Of a DNA stretch of 38,821 nucleotides, positions 8,055-17,300 are shown piece by piece. The stretch covers positions 1-38,821 of the forward strand of contig JAFGTD010000008.1 in the NCBI GenBank assembly GCA_016934295.1. The letters run 5' to 3'. The stretch is from Acidobacteriota bacterium. Its GTDB lineage: Bacteria; Acidobacteriota; UBA6911. The stretch's first letter is position 1, and the number at the start of each line of letters is the position of its first letter. A program made the translations under genes and the position numbers. The notes under the pieces were generated by a model, which was not told where the DNA came from, did not search any database, and worked only from the letters and a program-made list of their open reading frames with translations.

Positions 8055-9224
8055 TTATGCCCTCCCGAGAATGGTGACGTTAGCGTAAAGGCCTACTCCG
8101 CCGATATTGTGGACCAGCCCGATCTCCGGATCCTTGACCTGTATTTCGCCCGCGTCCCCTCTAAGCTGCTGTACAATCGTGCGGACCTGAGAACCGCCCG
8201 TAGCGCCGATAGGATGCCCTTTCGAAAGAAGCCCCCCGTCGACGTTAACCGGGATGCTCCCTTCCTTGTAGGTCTCCTTTCCCCGGACGAGGTCCCTGGC
8301 CTCTCCCGGCCCTGCAAATCCGAGAGCTTCATAGGCCAGCATCTCGGCAATGGTAAAGCAATCGTGCACTTCAGCCACGTCGACATCTTTCGGAGAGATC
8401 CCGGCCATTTTATACGCCTGATTTGCGGCTATTTCTGCTGCATCCAATGCTGTAAACACATTTCTTCCGGCCATATTAACCGGGGCCGAAGCGGAACCCA
8501 GCCCCAGGATCCAAACCGGTTTTTTGCTGAGTTCTTTTGCCTTCTCTTCACTGGCGAGGATGACACAGGAACACCCGTCGGCATTTGCACAACAGTCTCC
8601 TACGCGCAGAGGGCTGGAAACAGGTCCGGACATGGGATTTTCGGGATCCGACAGCATTTCAAGCTTTACAGCCTTCCGATAAACCGCCTTGTCGTTGATT
8701 TGACCGTAGGTAGAAGCCTTAACACGGACTAAAGCCAGGTCCTCAAGAGTCGCACCGTATTTTTCCATGTACGCTCCGGCGAACATGGCATAATAAGCAG
8801 GCATCATCGTTCCAAAGGGGCTTTCCCACTGAACATCCGTACCACGCCCCATTCTTTCCTGGGATTCAGCCGAAGAAATTTCAGACATCTTCTGAAAACC
8901 GATGACGGCGACAACATCGTGAAGACCGGACTTGATCATGGAATAGGCGAGCTTTAATCCCGTCGAACTTGATGAGCAAAGGCTTTCCACATAGAAAGTC
9001 GGCTGGGGATTCAAACCGAGATATTCTGCAAATACGCCGGAAGGCGATCGTTGTTTATCGTATTCAGGCGCCGAGCACACAACCGATGCATCAATATCCT
9101 TCACGGCTATCTGAGCATCGGCCATACAGTCTTTGAAACCGTCAAAAGCCAGTTCTCGAATAGATCCCGGATAGCCTCGAACAAAGGCAGTCTGGCCCAC
9201 ACCTATAATTGCCACTTTACCCAT
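8055..9224 (-). CDS. SCPx-type thiolase (acetyl-CoA acyltransferase), BbsB-like
   Basis: The 389-residue product shows the thiolase nucleophile in ESLCSSSSTG, a catalytic His in EVHDCFTIAE and the GGLLSKGHPIGATG segment. Near the C-terminus HNIGGVG stands where classical thiolases have a second catalytic Cys, which is the SCPx pattern. Such enzymes cleave a 3-ketoacyl-CoA with CoA to release a shorter acyl-CoA, or catalyse the reverse. It lies between the SDR gene and its DUF35 partner. Candidate substrates are 3-oxopimeloyl-CoA, from the BamA product, or an aromatic 3-ketoacyl-CoA as in the bbs pathway. The choice cannot be made from sequence. Confidence 0.88.
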   Translation of the reverse strand: MGKVAIIGVGQTAFVRGYPGSIRELAFDGFKDCMADAQIAVKDIDASVVCSAPEYDKQRSPSGVFAEYLGLNPQPTFYVESLCSSSSTGLKLAYSMIKSGLHDVVAVIGFQKMSEISSAESQERMGRGTDVQWESPFGTMMPAYYAMFAGAYMEKYGATLEDLALVRVKASTYGQINDKAVYRKAVKLEMLSDPENPMSGPVSSPLRVGDCCANADGCSCVILASEEKAKELSKKPVWILGLGSASAPVNMAGRNVFTALDAAEIAANQAYKMAGISPKDVDVAEVHDCFTIAEMLAYEALGFAGPGEARDLVRGKETYKEGSIPVNVDGGLLSKGHPIGATGGSQVRTIVQQLRGDAGEIQVKDPEIGLVHNIGGVGLYANVTILGRA

Positions 9225-9279
9225 AGATTACCTCCTTGTTGAGATATCTTGCTTCAATAAAAAGAGTGCCCCGTGCAGG

Positions 9280-10023
9280 TTAGATATACTGCCCGCCGTC
9301 AACCTTGATCACTTCACCGGTTATATGCCGCGCTTTTTCCGTGCAGAGGAACGTCACAAGGAATGCAACTTCTTCGGGAGCACCCATTCTGCCGAGAACG
9401 ATTTCAGCGAGCGCTTTCTGTTTCACATCTTCCGGCGCCTGTTTCATCATGTCGGTTTCTATCAAACCGGGCGCCACCGCGTTGCAGTTCACATTGGATC
9501 TGGCCAGTTCCCGTGCCACGGTTTTGGTCAAGCCGATTATTCCGGCTTTTGCCGCGGAATAATTAGACTGTCCGAATTTACCCCGGATACCGTTAATCGA
9601 AGTAACGTTTACGATTTTCCCTCCCTTTTGCTCTTTGAACAAAGGTGCAACAGCGTGAATGTAGTTGAAATAACCCTTCAAGTTTATATCCAGGGCTTCA
9701 TCCCATTGCTGTTCGGTCATCTTCCAGATCACGGCATCCCGGTTCACACCGGCATTATTGATCAGGATATCGACCCGTCCGAATTCCTTGACAACGGTGT
9801 CCACCATACCCTGTGCATCCTGGAAGCTTGATACATCCGCCTTCACCGCAAGACCGCGCCTGCCCATGGAATTTATCTGTTCACAGATTGCATTGGCTTC
9901 CGCATCGTGCTTCCGGTAATTAATCGCCACATTCGCACCGTTCTTTGCGAGGTCGAGCGCACACGCACTGCCTATTCCGAGGCTGGCCCCGGTTACTATT
10001 GCCACTTTCCCTTCCAGTTCCAT
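9280..10023 (-). CDS. SDR-family 3-hydroxyacyl-CoA dehydrogenase / 3-oxoacyl reductase (FabG/PhaB/BbsCD-like)
   Basis: The 247-residue product is a classical short-chain dehydrogenase. The nucleotide site is TGASLGIG near residue 11, NNAG is present, and the catalytic Ser, Tyr and Lys are seen in VTSINGI and YSAAKAG. The C-terminal DGGQYI fits the FabG subgroup. In this context it likely interconverts a 3-hydroxyacyl-CoA and a 3-ketoacyl-CoA, feeding the adjacent thiolase. The 3-hydroxypimeloyl-CoA made by BamA is an obvious candidate substrate. GGGAGG lies just upstream of ATG 10023. A 250-bp gap separates it from bamI, so it may have its own promoter. Confidence 0.85.
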   Translation of the reverse strand: MELEGKVAIVTGASLGIGSACALDLAKNGANVAINYRKHDAEANAICEQINSMGRRGLAVKADVSSFQDAQGMVDTVVKEFGRVDILINNAGVNRDAVIWKMTEQQWDEALDINLKGYFNYIHAVAPLFKEQKGGKIVNVTSINGIRGKFGQSNYSAAKAGIIGLTKTVARELARSNVNCNAVAPGLIETDMMKQAPEDVKQKALAEIVLGRMGAPEEVAFLVTFLCTEKARHITGEVIKVDGGQYI

Positions 10024-10273
10024 TTTTTATCCTCCCAAAGAATGGATTATCCGTCTGATTTTTGCGCCGTATTCATAAAACATTTTTCAAGACAACTGTT
10101 TCCACTTATAACCGCATATTTCGAAATAGTCCACCTGCTTTAATCTGTATTTCTCACCGGCCTCCTGTGTCGCCAAGAACTTTGGTGATACGGTAGGCCC
10201 AATTTCTGCTGTTGTAGTAATTGCAGGCGTATCCCTTCCTTGGCTTCTATCCTGCCTACGAATGAAGCGCGGC

Positions 10274-10888
10274 CTATTCCTCCGGGGCGGATGCCGAAGC
10301 ACGGTCCGGAAAAGCAAGCGCCTCAGTCAGGACATAGGCAGCCTGCGCATAGGATGTAGGACACAGCTCGAAACACTCCTTACAGTCCCAGCACGCCTTT
10401 GAAGCCACTTCCGGGATAAATATTATTTCCCGTCTCGGTCCCCTGTCGCTGAATCCAACAGCGTATTTCTGCTTGATTTCTGCACAGTATCTCACGCACA
10501 GTCCGCAAAGAATGCAGAACGCGGGCTCCTTTTCAAAACGATCCGCATCGGCCCCATACTCTCGAGCCAAACGCCGCAAATCCTCGGAATCCGGGGCATG
10601 GGCCAACAATTCCTCCAGAATAACTTTGCGGGTTTTTCCCACCTTTACAGATCGGGTCCGTACGACCATATTCCGCTCAACAGGGTAGACACAGGCAGCG
10701 ACAAGACGCGTCCTGCCGGCGGTCTCCAATTCCACCGTACACACCCGGCAGGCTCCATACGGAGTCAGCTTTTCATGGTGGCAAAGCGTGGGAATGAAAA
10801 TCCCGGCGCTTTTAGCCGCTTCGTATATAGTCATCCCTTCGCTTGCTTTGACTTCTTTTCCGTCGATCTGTAGAAGGATTTCACTCAT
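10274..10888 (-). CDS. bamI: BamI: NuoG-like Fe-S subunit of class II benzoyl-CoA reductase complex
   Basis: The 204-residue protein resembles the N-terminal part of NuoG. It has a plant-type [2Fe-2S] site (CHHEKLTPYGACRVC and the later AACVYP), then two cysteine clusters (CILCGLCVRYC and CWDCKECFELCP). The NuoG molybdopterin-like domain is missing, as in BamI proteins. With BamG and BamH it should form an electron-input module that accepts or donates electrons for the bifurcating BamDEF part. It starts two bases after the bamH stop, with GGAGAGAG upstream. The name rests on operon position and domain layout together. Confidence 0.88.
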   Translation of the reverse strand: MSEILLQIDGKEVKASEGMTIYEAAKSAGIFIPTLCHHEKLTPYGACRVCTVELETAGRTRLVAACVYPVERNMVVRTRSVKVGKTRKVILEELLAHAPDSEDLRRLAREYGADADRFEKEPAFCILCGLCVRYCAEIKQKYAVGFSDRGPRREIIFIPEVASKACWDCKECFELCPTSYAQAAYVLTEALAFPDRASASAPEE

Positions 10889-10890
10889 TG

Positions 10891-12825
10891 TTATTTACTC
10901 TCTCCAGCCAAATTTCTCGCTTCTTCCGGTATGGGAGCTGGAACAGGCTCGCCGGAGAGCCGCCTGACCGCGCCAAAGCGAGAGGGACAAACCTCAAAGC
11001 AGGTTCCACAGTTCGTGCATTTTTCCTGATCGATGACATGGATCTGTTTCTTGCCGCCGATGATTGCATCCACGGGGCATTTCCGGAGGCAGATCATACA
11101 GGCCGAACACTTATCCGGATCGATATAGAAGGAGATCAATTCCTTGCAGACAAAGGCAGGGCATTTCTTGTCCTTGATATGTGCATCATACTCGTCTTTG
11201 AAGTAGCGTATTGTACTGAGAACCGGATTGGGTGCGCTTCCGCCCAGGGCGCAAAGCGAGGCATCCCGCGTAGTCTCGGCCAGTGTCTCGAGGAGTTCGA
11301 CATCGCCTTCTTTGCCTTTTCCCTGACTGATATTCGTCAGAATCTTCAGCATCTGACGGATGCCTTCCCGGCACGGAGTGCATTTGCCGCATGATTCATC
11401 CGACAGGAAATTAAGAAAGTACCTGGCAACATCCACCATGCAGGTGTCCTCATCCATTACAATCATGCCGCCGGAACCCATAATGGCGCCGACCTTCGCC
11501 AGTTCGTCGAAGTCGACGCTCATATCCAGATACTCTTCGGGGATGCATCCTCCCGACGGGCCTCCGGTCTGGACCGCCTTGAATTTCTTTTCTCCGGGAA
11601 TGCCGCCGCCCACCTTATATATAATGTCCCTCAGCGTTATTCCCATAGGCACTTCCACGAGACCCGTATTTTTCACCTTGCCGACCAGAGAAAATATCTT
11701 CGTACCCTTGCTTTTTTCAGTGCCGATTGAGGTAAAAAACTTGGAACCCTTGTTGATTATCAGGGGTATGTTGGCCCAGGTTTCCACATTATTTATGTTG
11801 GTCGGCTTGTTCCACAAGCCTTTCACGGCCGGGTACGGCGGTCTTGCGACAGGCTCTCCGGGCTTCCCTTCCAGGGACCTTAAAAGCGCCGTTTCCTCGC
11901 CGCATACGAAAGCGCCGGCACCTCGATGCACCTTTACCGAAAAATCAAAGCCCGATCCGAGAATATTTTTACCAAGAAGACCGAGATCTTCGGCTGCCCG
12001 GATCGCGATGGTTACATTATCCACCGCCAGGGGGTACTCCTGGCGCACATAGAGAAATCCTTCATGGGCCCCGATCGCATACGCGCCGATCAGCAAACCC
12101 TCCAGAACCGCATGCGGATTTCCCTCCAGCAGCGCCCTGTCCATAAACGCGCCCGGGTCGCCTTCATCGGCATTGACAACCACGTACTTCGTATCCCCGG
12201 GACTGTTGCGGGCAAACTCCCACTTCTTCCCGGCCGGGAAACCGGCGCCGCCCCTTCCTCTTATGTTGGAATCCTTCACCACATCCAATACCTGTTCCGG
12301 CTTCATCCCGGCAAGGGCTTTCACCAGGGCCGTATAGCCGCCTACGGCCAGATAATCTTCAATGCTCTTTGGATCCAGCTTGATATTGTTGCCGATTAAA
12401 AGCCGCGTCTGATTCTTGTAAAACGGCACATCGGATTCGCGGATGGACTTTTCTTTGGACACGGGATCGACATACAGCAGCCGGTCGATGACCTTCTTGG
12501 CCAGAATGGTTTCGGCAATGATCTCTTTGGCGTCGTCCGGCTTTACCTGAAGATAGCAGATCTCCTCGGGATAAATCACGATAACCGGGCCCTGCTCACA
12601 AAAACCGGGGCAGCCCGTCTCCCGGATATCCACCTTGACATCCACCTCGGCTCCCAGTCCCTGCTTCTTTATCTCTTCTCTCAAAGCAGCCACCACTTCC
12701 GCCGCGCCGAGAGCAATACAGCCGGTTCCGGTGCAAACGGCTATGCATGGCTTCTGTGGATCCCTTTTCGAAAGGATGCCTTTCCTGAACTCCTCCAATT
12801 CGGCAGGCGATTTTATCCTCGGCAT
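10891..12825 (-). CDS. bamH: BamH: NuoF-like flavoprotein with extra ferredoxin domain
   Basis: The 644-residue protein has, in order, a thioredoxin-like [2Fe-2S] domain (CTGTGCIALGAAE and ETGCPGFCEQGP), an NADH/FMN-binding NuoF core (GRGGAGFPAGKKWEFARN; NADEGDPGAFMDR), a [4Fe-4S] site (SCGKCTPCREG) and a C-terminal double ferredoxin domain (CSACMICLRKCP and CTNCGTCFEVCP). This is the layout of NADH-dependent bifurcating partners such as HydB/HndC. In the Bam complex it is thought to exchange electrons with NAD(H). It follows bamG by nine bases, with an AAGGAA site. Confidence 0.9.
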   Translation of the reverse strand: MPRIKSPAELEEFRKGILSKRDPQKPCIAVCTGTGCIALGAAEVVAALREEIKKQGLGAEVDVKVDIRETGCPGFCEQGPVIVIYPEEICYLQVKPDDAKEIIAETILAKKVIDRLLYVDPVSKEKSIRESDVPFYKNQTRLLIGNNIKLDPKSIEDYLAVGGYTALVKALAGMKPEQVLDVVKDSNIRGRGGAGFPAGKKWEFARNSPGDTKYVVVNADEGDPGAFMDRALLEGNPHAVLEGLLIGAYAIGAHEGFLYVRQEYPLAVDNVTIAIRAAEDLGLLGKNILGSGFDFSVKVHRGAGAFVCGEETALLRSLEGKPGEPVARPPYPAVKGLWNKPTNINNVETWANIPLIINKGSKFFTSIGTEKSKGTKIFSLVGKVKNTGLVEVPMGITLRDIIYKVGGGIPGEKKFKAVQTGGPSGGCIPEEYLDMSVDFDELAKVGAIMGSGGMIVMDEDTCMVDVARYFLNFLSDESCGKCTPCREGIRQMLKILTNISQGKGKEGDVELLETLAETTRDASLCALGGSAPNPVLSTIRYFKDEYDAHIKDKKCPAFVCKELISFYIDPDKCSACMICLRKCPVDAIIGGKKQIHVIDQEKCTNCGTCFEVCPSRFGAVRRLSGEPVPAPIPEEARNLAGESK

Positions 12826-12834
12826 AATTATTCC

Positions 12835-13287
12835 TTACTCGTAGTTTTTCAACACATCTTCCGATTTGGACGGCCCCATTTTGCCATGGTATTTGCCGTC
12901 GATGACCATTACCGGACCCAAGGCGCAGCAGCCGACGCAACCGACGGTCTCGAGGCTGAACTTCATATCCATGTCTGTTTCTCCGGGTTTGATTCCCGTC
13001 AGGTCCTGTACCGAATCGAGCAGGCGCGGGGCTCCGCGCACATGACACGCGGTACCCGTACATATGTGAATCTCATGGCGCCCCTTCGGAAGCAGATTGA
13101 AAGCCTTGTAAAATGTAACGATGTGCTGTATCCGGCTCAGAGGCACTTCCAGTCTCTCCCCGACCCTCTCAATCGCATCCTTCGGCAGCCAGCGATTCTC
13201 GCGCTGAATCTCCAGCAATATCTGTATAAGCGAGCTGGCATCGCTCTGATGTTTTTCTATAATCTTATCGATTTGATCGTTTTCCAT
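12835..13287 (-). CDS. bamG: BamG: NuoE-like [2Fe-2S] thioredoxin-fold subunit
   Basis: The 150-residue protein matches NuoE. The [2Fe-2S] ligands are in CTGTAC and VGCVGCC, separated by about 36 residues. The helical N-terminal half begins at IDKIIEKHQSDASSLIQILLEIQRENRWLP, the family signature. It would act next to BamH in electron transfer. It starts 92 bp after bamF, with CAGGAAG upstream, and is nearly contiguous with bamH. Length is normal for the family. Confidence 0.9.
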   Translation of the reverse strand: MENDQIDKIIEKHQSDASSLIQILLEIQRENRWLPKDAIERVGERLEVPLSRIQHIVTFYKAFNLLPKGRHEIHICTGTACHVRGAPRLLDSVQDLTGIKPGETDMDMKFSLETVGCVGCCALGPVMVIDGKYHGKMGPSKSEDVLKNYE

Positions 13288-13379
13288 AACCGCTTCCTGA
13301 TTAATCGCTACCCTTCATTGACCTTTCGTCGGCGTTAAAACCGTATTTCTTTCATTCACGGGCGAATTAGGATTCGCCC

Positions 13380-14147
13380 CTAGGCGGCGACAAAGCGCTT
13401 CCGGCCTTCGTCAAACCTCGAATATCCCTGCCTGGCAGAAACATTCAGGTGTTTCGATACTTCGGACGAGTCCATGCCCAAGATCTCCGATATCTCTCCG
13501 GTTGACCGGGGACTTTCCCGCAGAAGAGCCAGAATCTGCCCAATCACCAGCTTGTCGCCGATCAGTTCCTGAAACAGACGGTTCACCTCGTCGCTTTTAA
13601 AATATTCGGTATATTCCTTCGCCGTGTCGAATCGCACCCGCAGCCTTTCCCTTTCGACCAGTCGAATAAAGGGAATCAATTTCGTAACCGCCTCGAGTTT
13701 GAACTTCAATCCGGCCGCATCGATGCCTTCACCCTTGCCGAGAGGGCCCAGTTCATGAAGCCTGGCGGAAAAATCATTCATCACTTCGGCGTAACGGATG
13801 CCTTCGCCCGCCGACATCTGCTCAATCCTCAATCTTTCCGGATTGAGACCTATGTGCTCCATCAATTTCCGGCATAGTTGCACCATACTGTAGGCATGGT
13901 GATTCCCGTCCGTAATATAATGGCACTCGTTCAGGTGACACCCGCCGATAAACACCCCGTCCATTCCGTTTGAGAACGCCCGGAGTACGAAAGACAGGTC
14001 GACTCTGCCGCTGCACATCACACGGATCAGCTTAATGTCGGTCGCATACTGTTGTCTGGAAACTCCAGCCAGATCGGCAGCGCCGTACGCTCACCAGTTG
14101 CATACAAAGCCAAGGATTTTCGGCTTGAATTTAAGTCCCGCACTCAT
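13380..14147 (-). CDS. bamF: BamF: MvhD-like Fe-S subunit with predicted selenocysteine (in-frame UGA)
   Basis: Ordinary gene calling gives only a fragment starting near 14021. In the same frame the coding region extends to ATG 14147, preceded by GGAGGAGG. It passes one TGA at 14093-14091 (codon 19), giving PKILGFVCNWUAYGAADLAG. MvhD-family proteins carry Cys at this CNWC position, so UGA is read as selenocysteine. Downstream, MCSGRVD (Cys45) and FIGGCHLNECHY hold the other conserved cysteines. With Sec the product is 255 residues. MvhD subunits relay electrons to an HdrA-type flavoprotein, here BamE. Residues ~205-255 form a winged-helix-like tail (STGEISEILGMDSSEVSKHL) that is not part of the basic MvhD fold. 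Selenocysteine in some BamF homologues is reported to my knowledge. A pseudogene is unlikely, because conservation continues on both sides of the UGA. Confidence 0.9.
14056..14093 (-). promoter_or_regulatory. Selenocysteine UGA and candidate bacterial SECIS hairpin in bamF
   Basis: The UGA is at 14093-14091. Starting 22 bases after it on the minus strand is a perfect 5-bp stem, CTGGA/TCCAG, closed by a GTT loop (14068-14056). A G at the start of a small apical loop, roughly 25-30 bases after the UGA, is what bacterial SelB-binding elements show. A slightly different fold (TCTGG/CCAGA) is also possible. No selA, selB, selC or selD lies in the window. Confidence 0.65.
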
Positions 14148-14184
14148 TCTTTCCCTCCTCCTTTCTTAACATTTCACGCCTGAT

Positions 14185-14323
14185 CTGTGACTCTTTTCAA
14201 AGCGAAAAGCTGGATTGTGAATCCATCGGCGCCAGGGTCGGAATCGGTATCGGGATCGAGTTTTACAAACGATTCCGATACCGACTCCGATACCGACCCC
14301 CGAAAACTCACCCAGAGTCACAG
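14185..14323. repeat. Nested palindromic element between bamE and bamF
   Basis: The 217-bp bamE-bamF spacer contains an outer 9-bp inverted repeat (CTGTGACTC at 14185 and GAGTCACAG at 14315). Inside it is a larger imperfect hairpin. Its arms (about 14234-14258 and 14270-14298) are built from iterations of TCGGTATCGG-like units and are purine- versus pyrimidine-biased. It could form a very stable RNA structure between the bamE stop and the bamF start, and it resembles a dispersed intergenic repeat more than a gene. Confidence 0.65.
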
Positions 14324-14364
14324 GCTGTTCAGTCCGGTCCCAACCGGAAGCTGAGCCCGACTTA

Positions 14365-17300
14365 TCAATGCACTTCCACAAGATCCGGCTTCTCCGCCTT
14401 TGCAGGAGCCGCCGCGTCGATCTGATCCATTATCTCTTCATCCGTGTAGTGCTTTAAAACGATGGCTGCTGTCGCGCATACGGTGTTGCAAAGCCCGTCT
14501 CCTTTACAGAGGACAGGATTCACGTACGCTTTTTTGCCCTGCGGCGTATCGCGGAAGCTGATCGCATCATACGTGCAGACCGAGATGCATGCCCCGCACG
14601 CAACACAGGCGCTTTCATCGACGACACACACGGAACCCGAAGCCGTTACCGTATCATGCGAAAGTAGAGTCAGCGCCCGGCCGGCCGCCCCGTACGCCTG
14701 GCTGACCGCTTCGGTTATATGCTTGGGATAATGCGCCGTCCCGCACAGGTAAACGCCCTCCGCACCGAAATCCACCGGTCTTAATTTCACGTGCGCTTCC
14801 TGAAAGAAACCGTCCGGGTTCATAGTCACCTTGAACAAAGCGGCTATTTCCTTCTGCTCCCTGTTGGGAATGGTGGCGGCAGCCAGGGCGAGATAATCGG
14901 CGTCGATTTCAAGGTCTGTTCCCAGAACAGGATCGGGGGCGGTTATTTTCAGGACAGGCCTGCCCTCGACCTCGGCGGCTTCCACCTTGGGCTTATTTTC
15001 AGGTTCGTAGCGTATGAACTTCACTTCCTTATCCGCTGCTTCCCGATAGTAATCCTCCCTGAATCCGTAAGGCCGCATATCCCGGAAAAGAATGTGGATA
15101 TCCATCTCCGGGTTGATCTCTTTCAGTTTCAGGGCGTTCTTTATGGAATGGCTGCAGCATATCCGTGCGCAGTAATTGCGGTCTTCCTGTCGGCAGCCTA
15201 CACACTGGATCATAGCCAGGCTCCGGGCGCCCGTCACCTTTTCTTCCCCTTCGGCGATTCGCTCCTCAAGTTCCAGCTGGGTCAGAACCCGGTCATCCTC
15301 CCCGTAAAGGTATTCCGTCGGTTTATATTCATCCGCGCCTGTGGCAATGACGGTCGCTCCATGTTTTATCTCAACAACCCGTCCTGCAGAATTCACCCTG
15401 GTTACAAAATTTCCCACGTAACCGCTGGCCTCGGTAATCCTGGAATCCGTTAGCACATGAATCAGCGGGTGCCGATAAACCCTGCGCCTCAGATCTTCCA
15501 GATATGCCTGAACGTCAAGACCTTCCAGTGTGTAATGAATTCTTCGCGCCATGCCTCCCAGATCCGGCTCTTTTTCCACGAGGTAAACCTCGTGTCCCTG
15601 TTCGACAATGCTTAAAGCACTCGTCATCCCGGACAGGCCTCCTCCAACCACCAGCGCCCGTTTGTTCACGGGCAGATCGAATTCCTGCAGCGGCTCCAGA
15701 TTGGCGGCGCGGGCAACGGCCATCCGTATAATTCCCTTGGCCTTTTCGGTGGCGTCTTCCTTTTCCTTGGAATGAACCCAGGAGCAGTGTTCCCGGATAT
15801 TGGCCATATCGTAGAAGTATTGATTGATGCCCGCCTCCCGAAGCGTGTCCCGGAACAACGGCTCATGGGTCCTGGGAGTACAAGCGGCGACAACCACCCG
15901 GTTAAGCCCTTTCTCGCGGATTGAGGCTGCCAACCGCTGTGCGGCATCCGTAGAACATATAAAGAGGCTCTCTTCGGCGTGACACACGTTTGGGAGCGAC
16001 AGAGCATAGTCAACGGTGGAAGGAACATCGACGACTCTTCCGATATTCGCCCCGCAATGACACACGTAGACGCCCACCTTGGGCTCCTCGTTCGAAACAT
16101 CCCTTTCCTGAGGATAGACTCTTTCTTTCGCCAGCTTCCCCCGCCTGTAATTGAGAAGTTCGCCGCATTGGGAGCCGGCGCCGCTGGCCGTTACTACCGA
16201 CTCAGGGATGTCTAAAGGACCCTGAAACGCTCCGCTGATATAAATTCCCGGGCGGGACGTCTTCATGGGATTCACGGGATTGGTTTGACAGAACCCGTGA
16301 GGATTGAGTTCGATACCGAACTTCTCGGCCAGGCTCTTGTAATCGGACGGAGGATTCAATCCGACGGACAGCACCACCATATCGAATTCTTCTTCTTTAA
16401 CCCCCTCGTCAGGAGTGGAGTACCGTATCGTGACATTTTTGGTCTCGGGGATTTCTCTGCCGATGGAAACGTAACTGCGGATGAATCGAACCCCCGGGAG
16501 TTTTTCCGCCCGCTGGTAAAAGCGCTCGAAATCCTTGCCGTAGGAACGGATATCGTTATGAAAAATCGTACACTCGGTGTCCGCGTCGTGATCTTTTGTC
16601 AGGATAACCTGTTTCTGGGTATACGTGCAGCATACGGCCGAACAATAGCTTCTACCGCCCGGAATGACCTGTCGGGAGCCGACACAGTGAATCCAGGCGA
16701 CCTTGTGCGGATGATTCCTGTCGCTCGCGCGCCGGATCTCGCCTTCGTACGGCCCGGTGGCGCACAGCAGCCGTTCGTAGTCCAGGCTCGTGACTACGTT
16801 CTCGAACTTGCCGTATCCATAGTCGTTCCTCAACCTGGGATCAAACGGTTCGAAGCCGGGGGACAGAATGACCGCGCCTACTTTAACCTCCATCTTCTCC
16901 GCCTTCTGATTGAAGTTGATGGCGTCGGCTTTGCAGACCCCCTGGCAGATCTTGCACTTGCCCTCTTTAAGGTAAAGGCAGCTTTCGTCAATATAAGTGA
17001 CCAGCGGGATCGCCTGGGAAAAGTAAATGTGTATGGCCTTATTCGATGAAATGTCCTGATTGAACCGGTCCGGATAGTGAACCGGGCAGTACTCCACGCA
17101 TACGGTACACCCAGTACACTTACTCTCCTCGACGTACCGCGGTTTCTTGGCAAGGGTTACCGTAAAGTTTCCCGCCTCTCCTTCCACGGCATCCACTTCC
17201 GTATAGGTCATGATTTCTATGTTGGGATGCCGGCTGCATTCGACGAACTTGGGAGATTCAATGCACATGGAACAGTCGTTCGTGGGAAAAGTCTTGTCGA

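Noticed and set aside
10087-10317. A 76-codon minus-strand frame between bamI and the SDR gene
   Set aside because: It overlaps the end of bamI, has no ribosome-binding site or domain, and its Arg/Pro-rich start is the bamI sequence in another frame.
13380-14021. bamF as a 213-residue protein starting near 14021
   Set aside because: This start skips the conserved N-terminal CNWC/U motif and has no ribosome-binding site. The in-frame UGA explains the break better.
14091-14093. The UGA in bamF as a nonsense mutation or sequencing error
   Set aside because: It sits exactly at the family Cys position, homologous sequence continues on both sides, and a SECIS-like hairpin follows. A single error is not excluded but is less likely.
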